Shown here piece after piece: positions 43,832 through 51,886 of a stretch of DNA of 64,000 bases (the stretch's first letter is position 1; each line of letters begins with the position of its first letter). Under the pieces are notes generated by a model, which had not been told where the DNA came from, searched no databases, and saw only the letters and a program-made list of their open reading frames with translations. Position numbers and translations under genes: made by a program. Origin of the DNA: an uncultured Bradyrhizobium sp. (GTDB lineage Bacteria > Pseudomonadota > Alphaproteobacteria > Rhizobiales > Xanthobacteraceae); contig NZ_CANSMR010000005.1 of assembly GCF_947648125.1 (NCBI RefSeq), forward strand, positions 186,001 to 250,000, in the 5' to 3' direction.

Positions 43832-45046
43832 TCAAGCGCGCTGGCGCAGGCTCGCCTTCACCAGATCGACCATCTCGGGCGGCAGCTTCGGCTCATAGGT
43901 CGCGTAGCCGTTCTTGCCGCCCTTCTTGGCGTCGTAGAGCGCGTGGTCGGCGGCGGCGACCAGGCGGTCGGGATGCAAGCCGATCTCGCGGGTCCATTGC
44001 GCGACGCCGATCGAGACCGCGATCGGAATGTCGTTGCCGGTGCACTGCTCGGCGTCGGCGCGGCAGACCTCCAGCACGCGGCGGGCGATCATCGCGCCCT
44101 CGCGCAGCGTCGAGGACGGCAGCACGATGCAGAACTCGTCGCCGCCGGTGCGGGCGAGCATGTCGCCCGGGCGCAGCCTTGTCTGCGCCATCAGCGTGAA
44201 GTGCTGCAGGCAGGCGTCGCCGGCGGCATGGCCATGGGTGTCGTTGATGCCCTTGAAGCCGTCGAGGTCGATCACCAGCAGCGCGAACGCCTCGCCGTTG
44301 CGGTCGGAGCGTGCGCATTCCTCGGTCAGCCGTTGCAAGAGATGGCGGCGGTTGCCGACGCCGGTGAGATCGTCGAGCAGCGCGAGGTCGGCGACCTCGT
44401 TGCGCAGCCGGTCGATCGCCATCAGCAGGAAGCCGAAATTGAGCGCCATCGACAGGAACACCATCAGCAGGATCACCAGCGACTGGCTCGCATTGAAGCG
44501 AACGAAATTGAACTCGCCGGGCTCGAGCACGGCGCCGACGAGGCGCAGCGCATAAATGCCGATCAGCACCAAGGCCACTATGCCGGCAAGCCGCGCGCCG
44601 GGGCTGACGCGGCCGTTCTCGGGCGACAGCAGCAGCTTCAGCGTCAACGCCAGCGGCGTGACCTGGGCGACGGTGTAGACCAGGATGCGCATCGGCATGC
44701 TGTCGTAGGCAAAGATGAAGACGCCGAGGCCGGCGAAGGCGAGTGCGGTGGACAGCGCGGTGCTGCGCCAGCCGACCGGCTTGCCGTAGAAGCGCTCGAT
44801 GCCCATCGCGGCAAGGCCGGCGGCGAACACCATCAGCGTCCCCGCCGCGAGCAGCGGCAGCAGCGAGTCCGTCATCATCACGCGGAGCATCGCGCAGGCG
44901 GCACCGGCGGACGCGACGAAGGCAGACGCGGTCCAGAACCGCGCCGCACCGAAAGCTGGATAGCTGCGCGCGACATAGGCCCAGATCAAGCCGAGCGCGA
45001 GAAAATTGATAACGAATACCGTCCAAAGCGTCGGAACGCTCAACAT
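43832..45046 (-). CDS. Membrane-bound diguanylate cyclase (GGDEF)
   Basis: 404 residues. About six hydrophobic segments fill residues 1-190. A GGDEF domain follows, starting at DLALLDDLTGVGNRRHLLQR and with the intact active-site motif ARTGGDEFCIVLPSS. RPGD five residues before GGDEF is the RxxD inhibitory site, so feedback inhibition by c-di-GMP is expected. The membrane part would sense an unknown signal. No EAL domain is present. The protein should raise c-di-GMP and favour sessile behaviour. Confidence 0.93.
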   Translation of the reverse strand: MLSVPTLWTVFVINFLALGLIWAYVARSYPAFGAARFWTASAFVASAGAACAMLRVMMTDSLLPLLAAGTLMVFAAGLAAMGIERFYGKPVGWRSTALSTALAFAGLGVFIFAYDSMPMRILVYTVAQVTPLALTLKLLLSPENGRVSPGARLAGIVALVLIGIYALRLVGAVLEPGEFNFVRFNASQSLVILLMVFLSMALNFGFLLMAIDRLRNEVADLALLDDLTGVGNRRHLLQRLTEECARSDRNGEAFALLVIDLDGFKGINDTHGHAAGDACLQHFTLMAQTRLRPGDMLARTGGDEFCIVLPSSTLREGAMIARRVLEVCRADAEQCTGNDIPIAVSIGVAQWTREIGLHPDRLVAAADHALYDAKKGGKNGYATYEPKLPPEMVDLVKASLRQRA

Positions 45047-45474
45047 CGCCCCTGTTCGAGACCCGTATCGGCCTCGCCTCTCCTGAAATGACCGTCCGCC
45101 CCTTAAGGCGTTTCTCCCGATGGCAATCCCCGTTGCCTTGCGGGACAGGATGCGGCCGCGCCGCTTAACGGACTCTCACCCGCCGCGCGCCAATCCGTGC
45201 CGTGGTTTTGAATTGATGAAGATCAGCGAACCGGCCGTTTGCGCGTCGTTAAGCATGACGGATGCGACGACGACGCGATGCGTGACACGCGCACACTGGC
45301 GAAAAACTGGCGAAAACACGTAACAGCTGTGGATAACACGATGACAGCGCGGTGACAGCACGCGGCAGCAGCCTCCGAATCTGCTGAGTTTGATACTGAG
45401 GATGTTGCGAGGCTGGCCCTCCGCCAAGCATGCCTCGGAGTCGCGTTCAATCCATGAAACCCTGAGAGGATACT
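45047..45474. other. Region upstream of the Lys/Ala peptide gene
   Basis: About 430 bp without a recognised gene. It contains a direct repeat ACTGGCGAAAA (about 45295-45305 and 45306-45316) and a run of TGACAGC-like repeats (GATGACAGCGCGGTGACAGC) near 45341-45360. The promoter of the short gene at 45475 should be here. Confidence 0.45.
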
Positions 45475-45549
45475 ATGGCTAAGAAAGCGAAGAAGGCGAA
45501 GAAGGCGAAGGCGAAAAAGGCCACCAAGAAGAAGGCCGCCAAGAAGTAA
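45475..45549 (+). CDS. 24-residue Lys/Ala-rich micro-protein
   Basis: An ATG with a clear GAGAGGA ribosome site 4 nt upstream opens 24 codons: M-A-K-K-A-K-K-A-K-K-A-K-A-K-K-A-T-K-K-K-A-A-K-K. Apart from the initial Met and one Thr it consists only of Lys (15) and Ala, like the C-terminal tails of histone H1-like bacterial proteins, and would be strongly positively charged. A good terminator follows about 85 bp later, so this is a compact transcription unit of its own. Nucleic-acid binding is the obvious inference; no function is known to me. Confidence 0.72.
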   Translation: MAKKAKKAKKAKAKKATKKKAAKK

Positions 45550-45632
45550 CCAATTTCTCGCCCGGGTAGCGGCTCCTGCCCTGCCCGGGCACCCGATCCG
45601 GACCACCTACCCAGGCAAATGGGACGCAAGGC

Positions 45633-45657
45633 AGCAGGCGCAAGGCCTGCTTTTTTA
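45633..45657 (+). terminator. Rho-independent terminator after the micro-protein gene
   Basis: AGCAGGC (45633-45639), loop GCAAG, GCCTGCT (45645-45651), then TTTTTAT. The stem is 7 perfect base pairs with a T run. It could also serve the opposite-strand LysE gene only poorly, because the T run is on the plus strand side. Confidence 0.85.
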
Positions 45658-45689
45658 TTGCCTGCCGCAAGCCACGAGGGAATGCGAAC

Positions 45690-46301
45690 TCAACGCTCCG
45701 CAAAGGCGAGCTTGGCGCCGAGCAGGGCAAAGCCCGCGGCAAAGCTGCGCCGCAGCCAGGCCATCACCTTCGGGCGGGTGATGACGCGGTCGCGCACCGA
45801 CGCCGCGAACAGCCCGTAGACCGCGAACACCGCAAAGGTCATCGCCATGAACACACCGCTGAGCTCGACCATCCGCGCCAGCGGGTGGGGTTCATCGACG
45901 GCGATGAACTGCGGCAGGAAGGCCAGGAAGAAGATCGACAGCTTTGGATTGAGGATGTTGATCAGGATGGCGGTCACGATCACCCGGCCGCTCGAGCGCG
46001 GCTTGATCTCGGTGTCGACGGCGAGCGCGCCGCGCTCGCGCAGCGCCTGCCAGGCCATATAGAGCAGATAGACCACGCCGCCCCATTTCAGCGCCGCGAA
46101 CGCCATGGCGCTGGTATGCAGGATGGCGGCAAGGCCGAGCATCGCCGCGATCATCTGCGGCACGATTCCGAGCGTGCAGCCGAACGCCGCCGCCACGCTC
46201 GCGCGCGAGCCCCGGGTCAGCGCCACCGCCAGGGTGTAGAGCACGCCGGTGCCGGGCGAGGCGACCACGATCAGGGTGGTCAGCAGGAAGGACCAGGTCA
46301 T
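45690..46301 (-). CDS. LysE/RhtB family exporter
   Basis: 203 residues from the ATG at 46301 (MTWSFLLTTLIVVASPGTGV). It has six predicted membrane helices, and the family landmarks SPGTGVLYTLAVALTRGSRA near the N-terminus and ILINILNPKLSIFFLAFLPQF in the middle. These proteins export amino acids such as lysine, homoserine or threonine. The substrate here cannot be inferred; neither neighbour is an amino-acid gene nor a LysG-type regulator. Confidence 0.9.
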   Translation of the reverse strand: MTWSFLLTTLIVVASPGTGVLYTLAVALTRGSRASVAAAFGCTLGIVPQMIAAMLGLAAILHTSAMAFAALKWGGVVYLLYMAWQALRERGALAVDTEIKPRSSGRVIVTAILINILNPKLSIFFLAFLPQFIAVDEPHPLARMVELSGVFMAMTFAVFAVYGLFAASVRDRVITRPKVMAWLRRSFAAGFALLGAKLAFAER

Positions 46302-46441
46302 TTCAGAATCCCCAGGGACATCAGCCGCCAATATCACGTCCCGCCCCCAGGGCGGAAGCAGCCAGCGGCTGGCCAGCCCCTCACCAGCGCTGACAACTCC
46401 GTTATGGAGGACGACCCTAGTCTTGTCAGGATCTGCTCTTG

Positions 46442-46843
46442 TCAGGACCTGCGCGGCCCGCCGGCCGACAGCTCCGACGCCTTCATCTCGGCGACCCGGA
46501 TGACGTCCAGCGGCGCCCAGGGCTTGGACCAGAACAGGACGCCGTCAGGCAGGCGCTGCCGCAGCGGCTTGCCCGAGGTCACGATCACATCGAGATCCGG
46601 GCTGTATTTCTTCGCGATATAAGCGAGCTCGACGCCGGTCATGTTTCCGGCCAGCTCGACATCCGTCAACAGCAGCACGATACTGTCGCCGTTGCTCCGC
46701 AGCACCAATTCCGCGGCCTCCGCGCTCTCGCAGGAGATGACCTCGAAGTCGCTCTCCTCCAGCAGCAATTCGATCATCTCGCGCTGCATCGGGTCGTCTT
46801 CGACAACCAGGGCCTTCGCACGACAGGGTCTCGATTGTCCCAT
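46442..46843 (-). CDS. Single-domain response regulator (CheY-like)
   Basis: 133 residues from the ATG at 46843, with a GGAGGT ribosome site. Receiver-domain residues are in place: acidic pocket E15-D16-D17, phospho-acceptor D61 (LLLTDVELAG), Thr in VIVTSGKPL, and Lys in FWSKPW. There is no output domain, so it works through protein contacts or as a phosphate sink, as in many rhizobial phosphorelays. No histidine kinase gene is adjacent. Confidence 0.9.
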   Translation of the reverse strand: MGQSRPCRAKALVVEDDPMQREMIELLLEESDFEVISCESAEAAELVLRSNGDSIVLLLTDVELAGNMTGVELAYIAKKYSPDLDVIVTSGKPLRQRLPDGVLFWSKPWAPLDVIRVAEMKASELSAGGPRRS

Positions 46844-47002
46844 GGCTGGACCTCCCTTGGATTGAATGCCTCGGTTTGAGAGTGTGACGAGGGTCAAACA
46901 CCTGGGCGCTGGATAGTTCGGTTCCAATCTGAGAAAAGTGGGGAGAGCCGCCGTGTTCCTCACGGCTCCCGCCACCCCTCGTTGAGATGGAGCTGACCTG
47001 AC

Positions 47003-47869
47003 ATGACCGCGATCTCTGGATCTGCCGCCGCCGTAACCGGAGCCGCCAGCGGCATCGGCCGCGCGCTCGCGCATGAACTGGCGCTGCGCGGTTGCGACCT
47101 GGCGATCGCCGACCGCGACGAGGCGGGCCTGCAGGCCGCCGCCGCCGAGATCGCCAAGGTCAGCCCCCGCAAGGTCACGGTGCATCGGCTCGATGTCAGC
47201 GAGCCCGGCCAGATCGCGGCATTCGCGGAGGCCGCCGGCGTTGCCCATCCCGGGCTCAACATCGTCGTCAACAATGCCGGTGTCGCGCTGCTGGGCGAGT
47301 TCTGCGAGATCGAGCAGGCGCAGATGGAATGGCTGTTCAACATCAATTTCTGGGGCGTGGTGCACGGCACCCGCGCCTTCCTGCCGCTGCTTTCGCGGCA
47401 GCGCGAGGCGCATATCGTCAACATCTCCTCGATCTTCGGCATCCTCGCCCCGCCCGGCCAGAGCGCCTATTGCGCGGCCAAGTTCGCGGTGCGCGGCTTC
47501 TCGGAAAGCCTGCGCCACGAGCTTGCGGTGGCGAATAGCTCGGTGCGGCTCTCCGTCGTGCATCCCGGCGGCGTCGCCACCAACATCGCGCGCAACTCGC
47601 GCTCCGGCACCGGCATCACCGACAATGCCCGCCGCGCCGAATCGATCGAGCGTTTCGACGCGCTGGCCAGGACCACGCCGACCGCGGCCGCGCAGCGCAT
47701 CATCGCCGGCATCGAGAAAAACCAGCCACGCATCTTGATCGGCAAGGACGCCCGCTTCATGGACCTGCTGCAACGCTTCCGTCCCGCGACCTACTGGAAG
47801 GTGATGCAGCGGATGATGGAGAAGACGGCGGCGCGGCGGATTGCGCGCGAGGCGGCGAGGGCTGGTTGA
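47003..47869 (+). CDS. SDR family oxidoreductase
   Basis: 288 residues. It is a classical short-chain dehydrogenase: cofactor motif TGAASGIGRAL (residues about 12-22), NNAG (about 90), catalytic Ser in NISSIFG, and YCAAK (Tyr and Lys). The acidic residue after beta-2 (ADRDEAGL) suggests preference for NAD(H), although that is not certain. The C-terminal extension with basic helices (MQRMMEKTAARRIAREA) resembles acetoin-reductase-like and ketoreductase members. The substrate is unknown. Confidence 0.9.
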   Translation: MTAISGSAAAVTGAASGIGRALAHELALRGCDLAIADRDEAGLQAAAAEIAKVSPRKVTVHRLDVSEPGQIAAFAEAAGVAHPGLNIVVNNAGVALLGEFCEIEQAQMEWLFNINFWGVVHGTRAFLPLLSRQREAHIVNISSIFGILAPPGQSAYCAAKFAVRGFSESLRHELAVANSSVRLSVVHPGGVATNIARNSRSGTGITDNARRAESIERFDALARTTPTAAAQRIIAGIEKNQPRILIGKDARFMDLLQRFRPATYWKVMQRMMEKTAARRIAREAARAG

Positions 47870-47943
47870 ATGCGCGACGTCGCCAGGTGAGGCGCTGTAG
47901 CGCGATCCGAGGTGGCAATATCGTGCACGTAGCACAAACCATC

Positions 47944-48066
47944 CGTCGTCCCTGCGGAAGCAGGGACCCATAACCACAGGATTGAGTTAGTGAGACACGC
48001 TGGGGCCACAGCGTCGTGCAACACGGACATTTGTGGTTATGGGTCCCGGGTCAAGCCCGGGACGAC
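47944..48066. repeat. Palindromic repeat, second copy of the CGTCGTCCCTGC family
   Basis: The left arm CGTCGTCCCTGCGGAAGCAG plus GGACCCATAACCACA recurs inverted as TGTGGTTATGGGTCCCGGGT, then CAAGCCCGGGACGACA, the right arm carrying the CCCGGGTCAAGCCCGGG variant. It lies between the SDR and FRG genes, which are convergent. Confidence 0.75.
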
Positions 48067-48106
48067 ACCGAGGATGTTGTGCGAGCACGTGGTCGGCTCA
48101 TCCGCC

Positions 48107-48958
48107 CTACGAAGCGCCCAACTGCTTCTTCACCCCGAGCGCCAGCCGAAACAGCGGATCGCTTTTCTCCGACGGATAGAGCGCGCTCTTCGTCACCTGC
48201 GGAAAATTGTCGTTCTTCCAGAACGAGGCCGGCGCGAACGAGAACTTTGCGACCAGCCGCCGGCCGAAATCCATCTCGTAGGGGAAGTAGTTTTCCTTCT
48301 GCTCGGTGCCGGACATCTCAGGGTATTCGCCGAGCAGATAGCCCTCCTGGATGTGCGGCCGCACCGCCGACGGCGGGCAGACGCTGGAGAGGCGCACGAT
48401 CTGCAGGCCGGCCTCGGCGCTCGCGGTGATCGCGCCGCTCAAGTTCGGCACGCCGAGCACATAGAGGAAGGCGGTGCCGGTCTCCGCCAGCGAAGCAAAC
48501 GAGGCCGCGATGCGGATCGAATGGGTGACGTCGAGCAGCGGCGTGGTGCAGACCTCGTAGTGCTGCAGGATCGACCAGCGCAGGATGCGATGCCGCTTCA
48601 GCCGTTCCAGCCCAAGCAGCTTTGCTTTCGCGTATTCCGCGATCAGGAGCTGCTCGGCGCGACGCAGTGCCTCGAACCGCGTCGCCAGCGTCTCGCGGTC
48701 CGGATTGCCGCGTCCGCCGCGAAACAGCGTCGGCTTCAGCGACGAGTTGCGCTTGACGTTCCTGAAGTCGGCGCCCTGGCCGCGAAACAGCAGCACATGG
48801 TCGCGGTTGAGGAATTGCAGCTCCGCGATCTTGGTCGCGAGCTCGAGATAGGAGCCGACGCGATGACCCTGCCCCTCCCGCACCGCCGAATTCTTAGCGA
48901 TCTGGCATCCGCGGCGGTCGAAGAACGACCAGATCTTTTGGCTGCCGATGGTTTCCAT
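48107..48958 (-). CDS. FRG-domain protein
   Basis: 283 residues. The FRG core is visible as DHVLLFRGQGADFRN, then LKPTLFRG, and the later conserved ILRWSILQHYEVCTTPLLDV with IRIAASFAS. The domain is named after its F/L-R-G motif and is related to ADP-ribosyltransferase-like folds according to domain surveys; its activity is unproven in most proteins. Some FRG proteins occur in anti-phage loci, but here no nuclease, methylase or other defence gene is adjacent. Palindromic repeats flank it on both sides. Confidence 0.85.
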   Translation of the reverse strand: METIGSQKIWSFFDRRGCQIAKNSAVREGQGHRVGSYLELATKIAELQFLNRDHVLLFRGQGADFRNVKRNSSLKPTLFRGGRGNPDRETLATRFEALRRAEQLLIAEYAKAKLLGLERLKRHRILRWSILQHYEVCTTPLLDVTHSIRIAASFASLAETGTAFLYVLGVPNLSGAITASAEAGLQIVRLSSVCPPSAVRPHIQEGYLLGEYPEMSGTEQKENYFPYEMDFGRRLVAKFSFAPASFWKNDNFPQVTKSALYPSEKSDPLFRLALGVKKQLGAS

Positions 48959-48985
48959 GGATGCTCCGCGTCAAGCGGTCAGAAC

Positions 48986-49065
48986 GTAGGGCGGATTAGC
49001 CGAAGGCGTAATCCGCCGATCGCGCGTCCGATGGCGGCGGATTACGCTACGCTAATCCGCCCTAC
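48986..49065. repeat. Palindromic repeat (GTAGGGCGGATTAGC family)
   Basis: GTAGGGCGGATTAGC (48986-49000) and GCTAATCCGCCCTAC (49051-49065) are perfect inverted arms. Inner arms GGCGTAATCCGCC and GGCGGATTACGC pair as well. It lies between the FRG gene start and the lytic transglycosylase stop. Confidence 0.8.
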
Positions 49066-49073
49066 AAGAGCCC

Positions 49074-49880
49074 TCACCGCCCGATGAGCTGATCGGCAAA
49101 ATACCCGATGGTCTTGCGATAGATCACCGCCCTGTTCCACTCGCGCATCGCCTCGAAATTAGCGCTGCCTTCGCCGTAAGGCGCGCCCATCTTGAAGCCG
49201 TTCGAGTGCAACAAGTTCGCGGTCGAGGCCAGCACGTCGGGCACCGAGTGGCGCAGATCGACATGGCCGTCGCCGTCGAAATCGACGCCATACTTGATGT
49301 AGGACGACGGCAGGAATTGCGTCTGGCCGATCTCGCCGGCATAGGCGCCGATCATGTCGTTGAGCCTGAGGTCGCCGCGCTGCAGGATCTTGAGCGCGGC
49401 GAGCAGCTCGCCCTGGAAGAGGTCTGTGCGGCGGCAATCATGCGCCAGCGTGGTGAGCACGCGGAACACCGGCAGCTTGCCCATGTCGCCCTTGCCGAAA
49501 TCAGTCTCCAACCCCCAGATCGCGACCAGGATCTGGCGCGGCACGCCATATTGCTGCTCGATCTTCGAGAGCAGCGCGGCGTGACGCTGCAACATCGCGC
49601 GGCCGCCATTGATGCGGCCAGAGCCGACGCGGGTTGCGACATACTGCTCGAAGGTCTTGTTGAAGGTGTAGCGCTGCCGCCGATCGAAGGCGAGCACCCC
49701 GCCATCCTGCTGCACGCCGCCGAGCGCCTGCGAGATCACATCCTGCTGGATGCCGGCGCTAGCCGCCTCCTGCGAGAACGACTGGACGAAGGCGGGAAAA
49801 CTGCCGCCGCAACGGGCGGCATAGGAGGGGGTGGCAAGCAGCAAGGCGCCGAACACAACCGCCAAACGACACCTGAGCAT
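49074..49880 (-). CDS. Lytic murein transglycosylase (MltB/SLT_2 family)
   Basis: 268 residues with an N-terminal signal sequence (MLRCRLAVVFGALLLATPSY then AARC, so possibly lipid-modified or cleaved). Catalytic Glu is E125 in IWGLETDFGKG. YAGEIGQTQFLPSSYIKYGVDFDGDG and NLLHSNGFKMGAPYG are the other SLT_2 signatures. It cleaves the glycan strand of peptidoglycan with formation of 1,6-anhydro ends in the periplasm. There is no C-terminal peptidoglycan-binding domain, unlike longer paralogues. Confidence 0.92.
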   Translation of the reverse strand: MLRCRLAVVFGALLLATPSYAARCGGSFPAFVQSFSQEAASAGIQQDVISQALGGVQQDGGVLAFDRRQRYTFNKTFEQYVATRVGSGRINGGRAMLQRHAALLSKIEQQYGVPRQILVAIWGLETDFGKGDMGKLPVFRVLTTLAHDCRRTDLFQGELLAALKILQRGDLRLNDMIGAYAGEIGQTQFLPSSYIKYGVDFDGDGHVDLRHSVPDVLASTANLLHSNGFKMGAPYGEGSANFEAMREWNRAVIYRKTIGYFADQLIGR

Positions 49881-49935
49881 GCAACAATCCCTCCTGCTTC
49901 GAATGGCCGATCATGCCACGGAGCAAACGAGGCAG

Positions 49936-50889
49936 TCAAAGCGTCGGCACCGACATTCCACCCGCAACATCCCGCCGCCGCACACCGGCACCCGCGCCCT
50001 CGCCCCTCCACTTCAACGGCGCATTGACCAAGCTGACCAGCGTGTAGCTGATGATCAGGAGCAGGAACCAGGAGCCGAGCTTGTCGATCGAGACCATCGA
50101 CCACCCGAGCCGCTGCGACGGATAGAGCCAGGTTTTGGTGAAGGTGCCGATGTTCTCGGTGAGCCAGATGAACAGCGCCACCAGCACGAGGCCGAGCAGC
50201 AGCGGCATTGCGCGATAGCTGGTCCAGACCTTGAAATGGACGCTGGTGCGGCCGAACAGCCAGATCGCCCATGCGAACAGCAGCCAGCGCAGGTCGATGA
50301 CGTAATGGTGGCTGAAGAAGTTGACATAGATCGCGACGCTGAGGGCGATCAGGCTGAGGCGGCGCGGATGCTGCGAGAAGCGGAAGTCGAACAGCCGCCA
50401 GCAGCGGCAGATGTAGCTGCCGATGCAGGAATACATGAAGCCCGAGAACAGCGGCACGCCGCCGATATGGAAGATGCTGGGCTCCGGGTAGATCCAGGAG
50501 CCGACCGAGGTCTTGAAAATCTCCATTGCCGTGCCGACGACATGGTAGATCAGGATGACCCTCGCCTCCTCCCATGTCTCCAGCCGTCCGGCGAGCAGCA
50601 CGGCCTGCACAGTGAGCATGCAGAGAAACAGGAAGTCGTAGCGCGCAAGCACAGCGTCCGGCGGATAGAAGCGCCAGGTGCCGATCATCAGCGCCACCGC
50701 GATGCCGCCGAACAGGCAGGCCCAGGCCTGCTTCACGCCGAAGCGCAGGAATTCGTAAACCGCCGCGGTCCAGCGGCGCTGCGCCATCAGCAGCCCGAGG
50801 CGATGCTCGGCGGCGATGAAGCGGCGCAGCGGCGGCCAGTTGGCCGCGGCGCTCGCGATCGGTTTGGTCGGTGTCAGCTTGTGATGCAC
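49936..50889 (-). CDS. DUF817 integral membrane protein
   Basis: 317 residues with about eight hydrophobic segments. ARVILIYHVVGTAMEIFKTSVGSWIYPEP and GVPLFSGFMYSCIGSYICR are the conserved stretches of DUF817 proteins (YoaT-like). These sequences somewhat resemble the carotenoid-related lycopene-cyclase-like membrane folds, but no activity is established. A Gly/Arg-rich tail follows the last helix. No operon partner is evident. Confidence 0.82.
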   Translation of the reverse strand: MHHKLTPTKPIASAAANWPPLRRFIAAEHRLGLLMAQRRWTAAVYEFLRFGVKQAWACLFGGIAVALMIGTWRFYPPDAVLARYDFLFLCMLTVQAVLLAGRLETWEEARVILIYHVVGTAMEIFKTSVGSWIYPEPSIFHIGGVPLFSGFMYSCIGSYICRCWRLFDFRFSQHPRRLSLIALSVAIYVNFFSHHYVIDLRWLLFAWAIWLFGRTSVHFKVWTSYRAMPLLLGLVLVALFIWLTENIGTFTKTWLYPSQRLGWSMVSIDKLGSWFLLLIISYTLVSLVNAPLKWRGEGAGAGVRRRDVAGGMSVPTL

Positions 50890-50947
50890 GCCGCTGATGA
50901 TGGCGGCGGATCACGGTCGCAGCGCGGCGCAGTTGTGCAGATTTCCC

Positions 50948-51358
50948 TCAGTCCCTGAGCTGCCGCTCCAGATCGACGACGTCGATCTCGGCCCAGCGCT
51001 CGGAGATCTTGCCGTCGTGAATCCGCCAGAACGTCATGCCGCGGAATTCGACGTGGCGGCCGGTCGGGGCAATGCCGCGCCACGGGCTGCGGTGCCGGCC
51101 GCGCCAGACGAAGCGGCCGGCGACGATGTCGCGCTCGGCCACCAGGCATTCCGCCACCGCCGACAGATCGGCGAAGGTCTCGTGCATGGCCGTTGCATGC
51201 GCGATCACCTCCTCGGCGCTCATCCGCTTGCCGGCGGCATGGTCGAAGAAGTCGGACGCCAGCTGCGCGCGGATCGCATCGGGATCGAGCCGATTGGTCA
51301 CAGCGTCGTAATGCGCGAGCACCAGCGCCTTGTTGGCGTCGAGGGTGGCGTTGGACAT
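50948..51358 (-). CDS. SnoaL-like ester cyclase family protein
   Basis: 136 residues from the ATG at 51358 (MSNATLDANKALVLAHYDAV). The fold signature of SnoaL-like polyketide cyclases is seen in DFFDHAAGKRMSAEEVIAHA, VWRGRHRSPWRGIAPTGRHV and GMTFWRIHDGKISERWAEID. These NTF2-like proteins have varied roles in small-molecule metabolism, often without known substrate. No biosynthetic cluster is nearby. A much longer frame continues upstream but lacks protein features. Confidence 0.85.
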   Translation of the reverse strand: MSNATLDANKALVLAHYDAVTNRLDPDAIRAQLASDFFDHAAGKRMSAEEVIAHATAMHETFADLSAVAECLVAERDIVAGRFVWRGRHRSPWRGIAPTGRHVEFRGMTFWRIHDGKISERWAEIDVVDLERQLRD

Positions 51359-51886
51359 CGGCGGGGCGCCTTCGATCAAAGGAAAAGTTGCAGAAAAGGA
51401 AGGATGCGCCTCATACGCGAATCGGGCGGGACGGTGCAAGTGACGATGGTCAGAAAAAGCCGCCGCTTTCGACCCGCGCGCGTTTCCATTCGGAAGCGAA
51501 AGGCGGTCGCCGGGAAGATGCGCCGACTTGCGTGCGGGCTGCCGCTGCTGGAGCCCGCCCGATGCGTACGGCACAACCAGCCGGCATGCCGGCGGTAACA
51601 TCATCCGATGGCTCGACCATGCCGGTGGCATGCAAGCGGCGGCCCGCGGCATCCGGCGGCGCATGCCACGGCAGCATTCGGGGCGCGACGCATGAACGCC
51701 ACAGGCATCGGCGGCGACCAAGAAGCACCAATTCGGCTCGACGGTTCCGCGCCACCCGCGGCCGGCCGCCGTGTCTTGTTCATGCAAAGGCGCGCCGCTA
51801 AAGCGTCGTGAGCCTGCTGCGACGAAGCCGTCATTTGCGGGGAACGCCGGTTCGATGACGGACTGCACGATGAGGATGCGCAATCG
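51359..51886. other. Gene-free region upstream of the TPR-CHAT gene
   Basis: About 530 bp between divergent genes. Frames on both strands are open owing to high GC, but none has recognisable domain or ribosome site. No repeat or terminator was noted. Confidence 0.45.
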
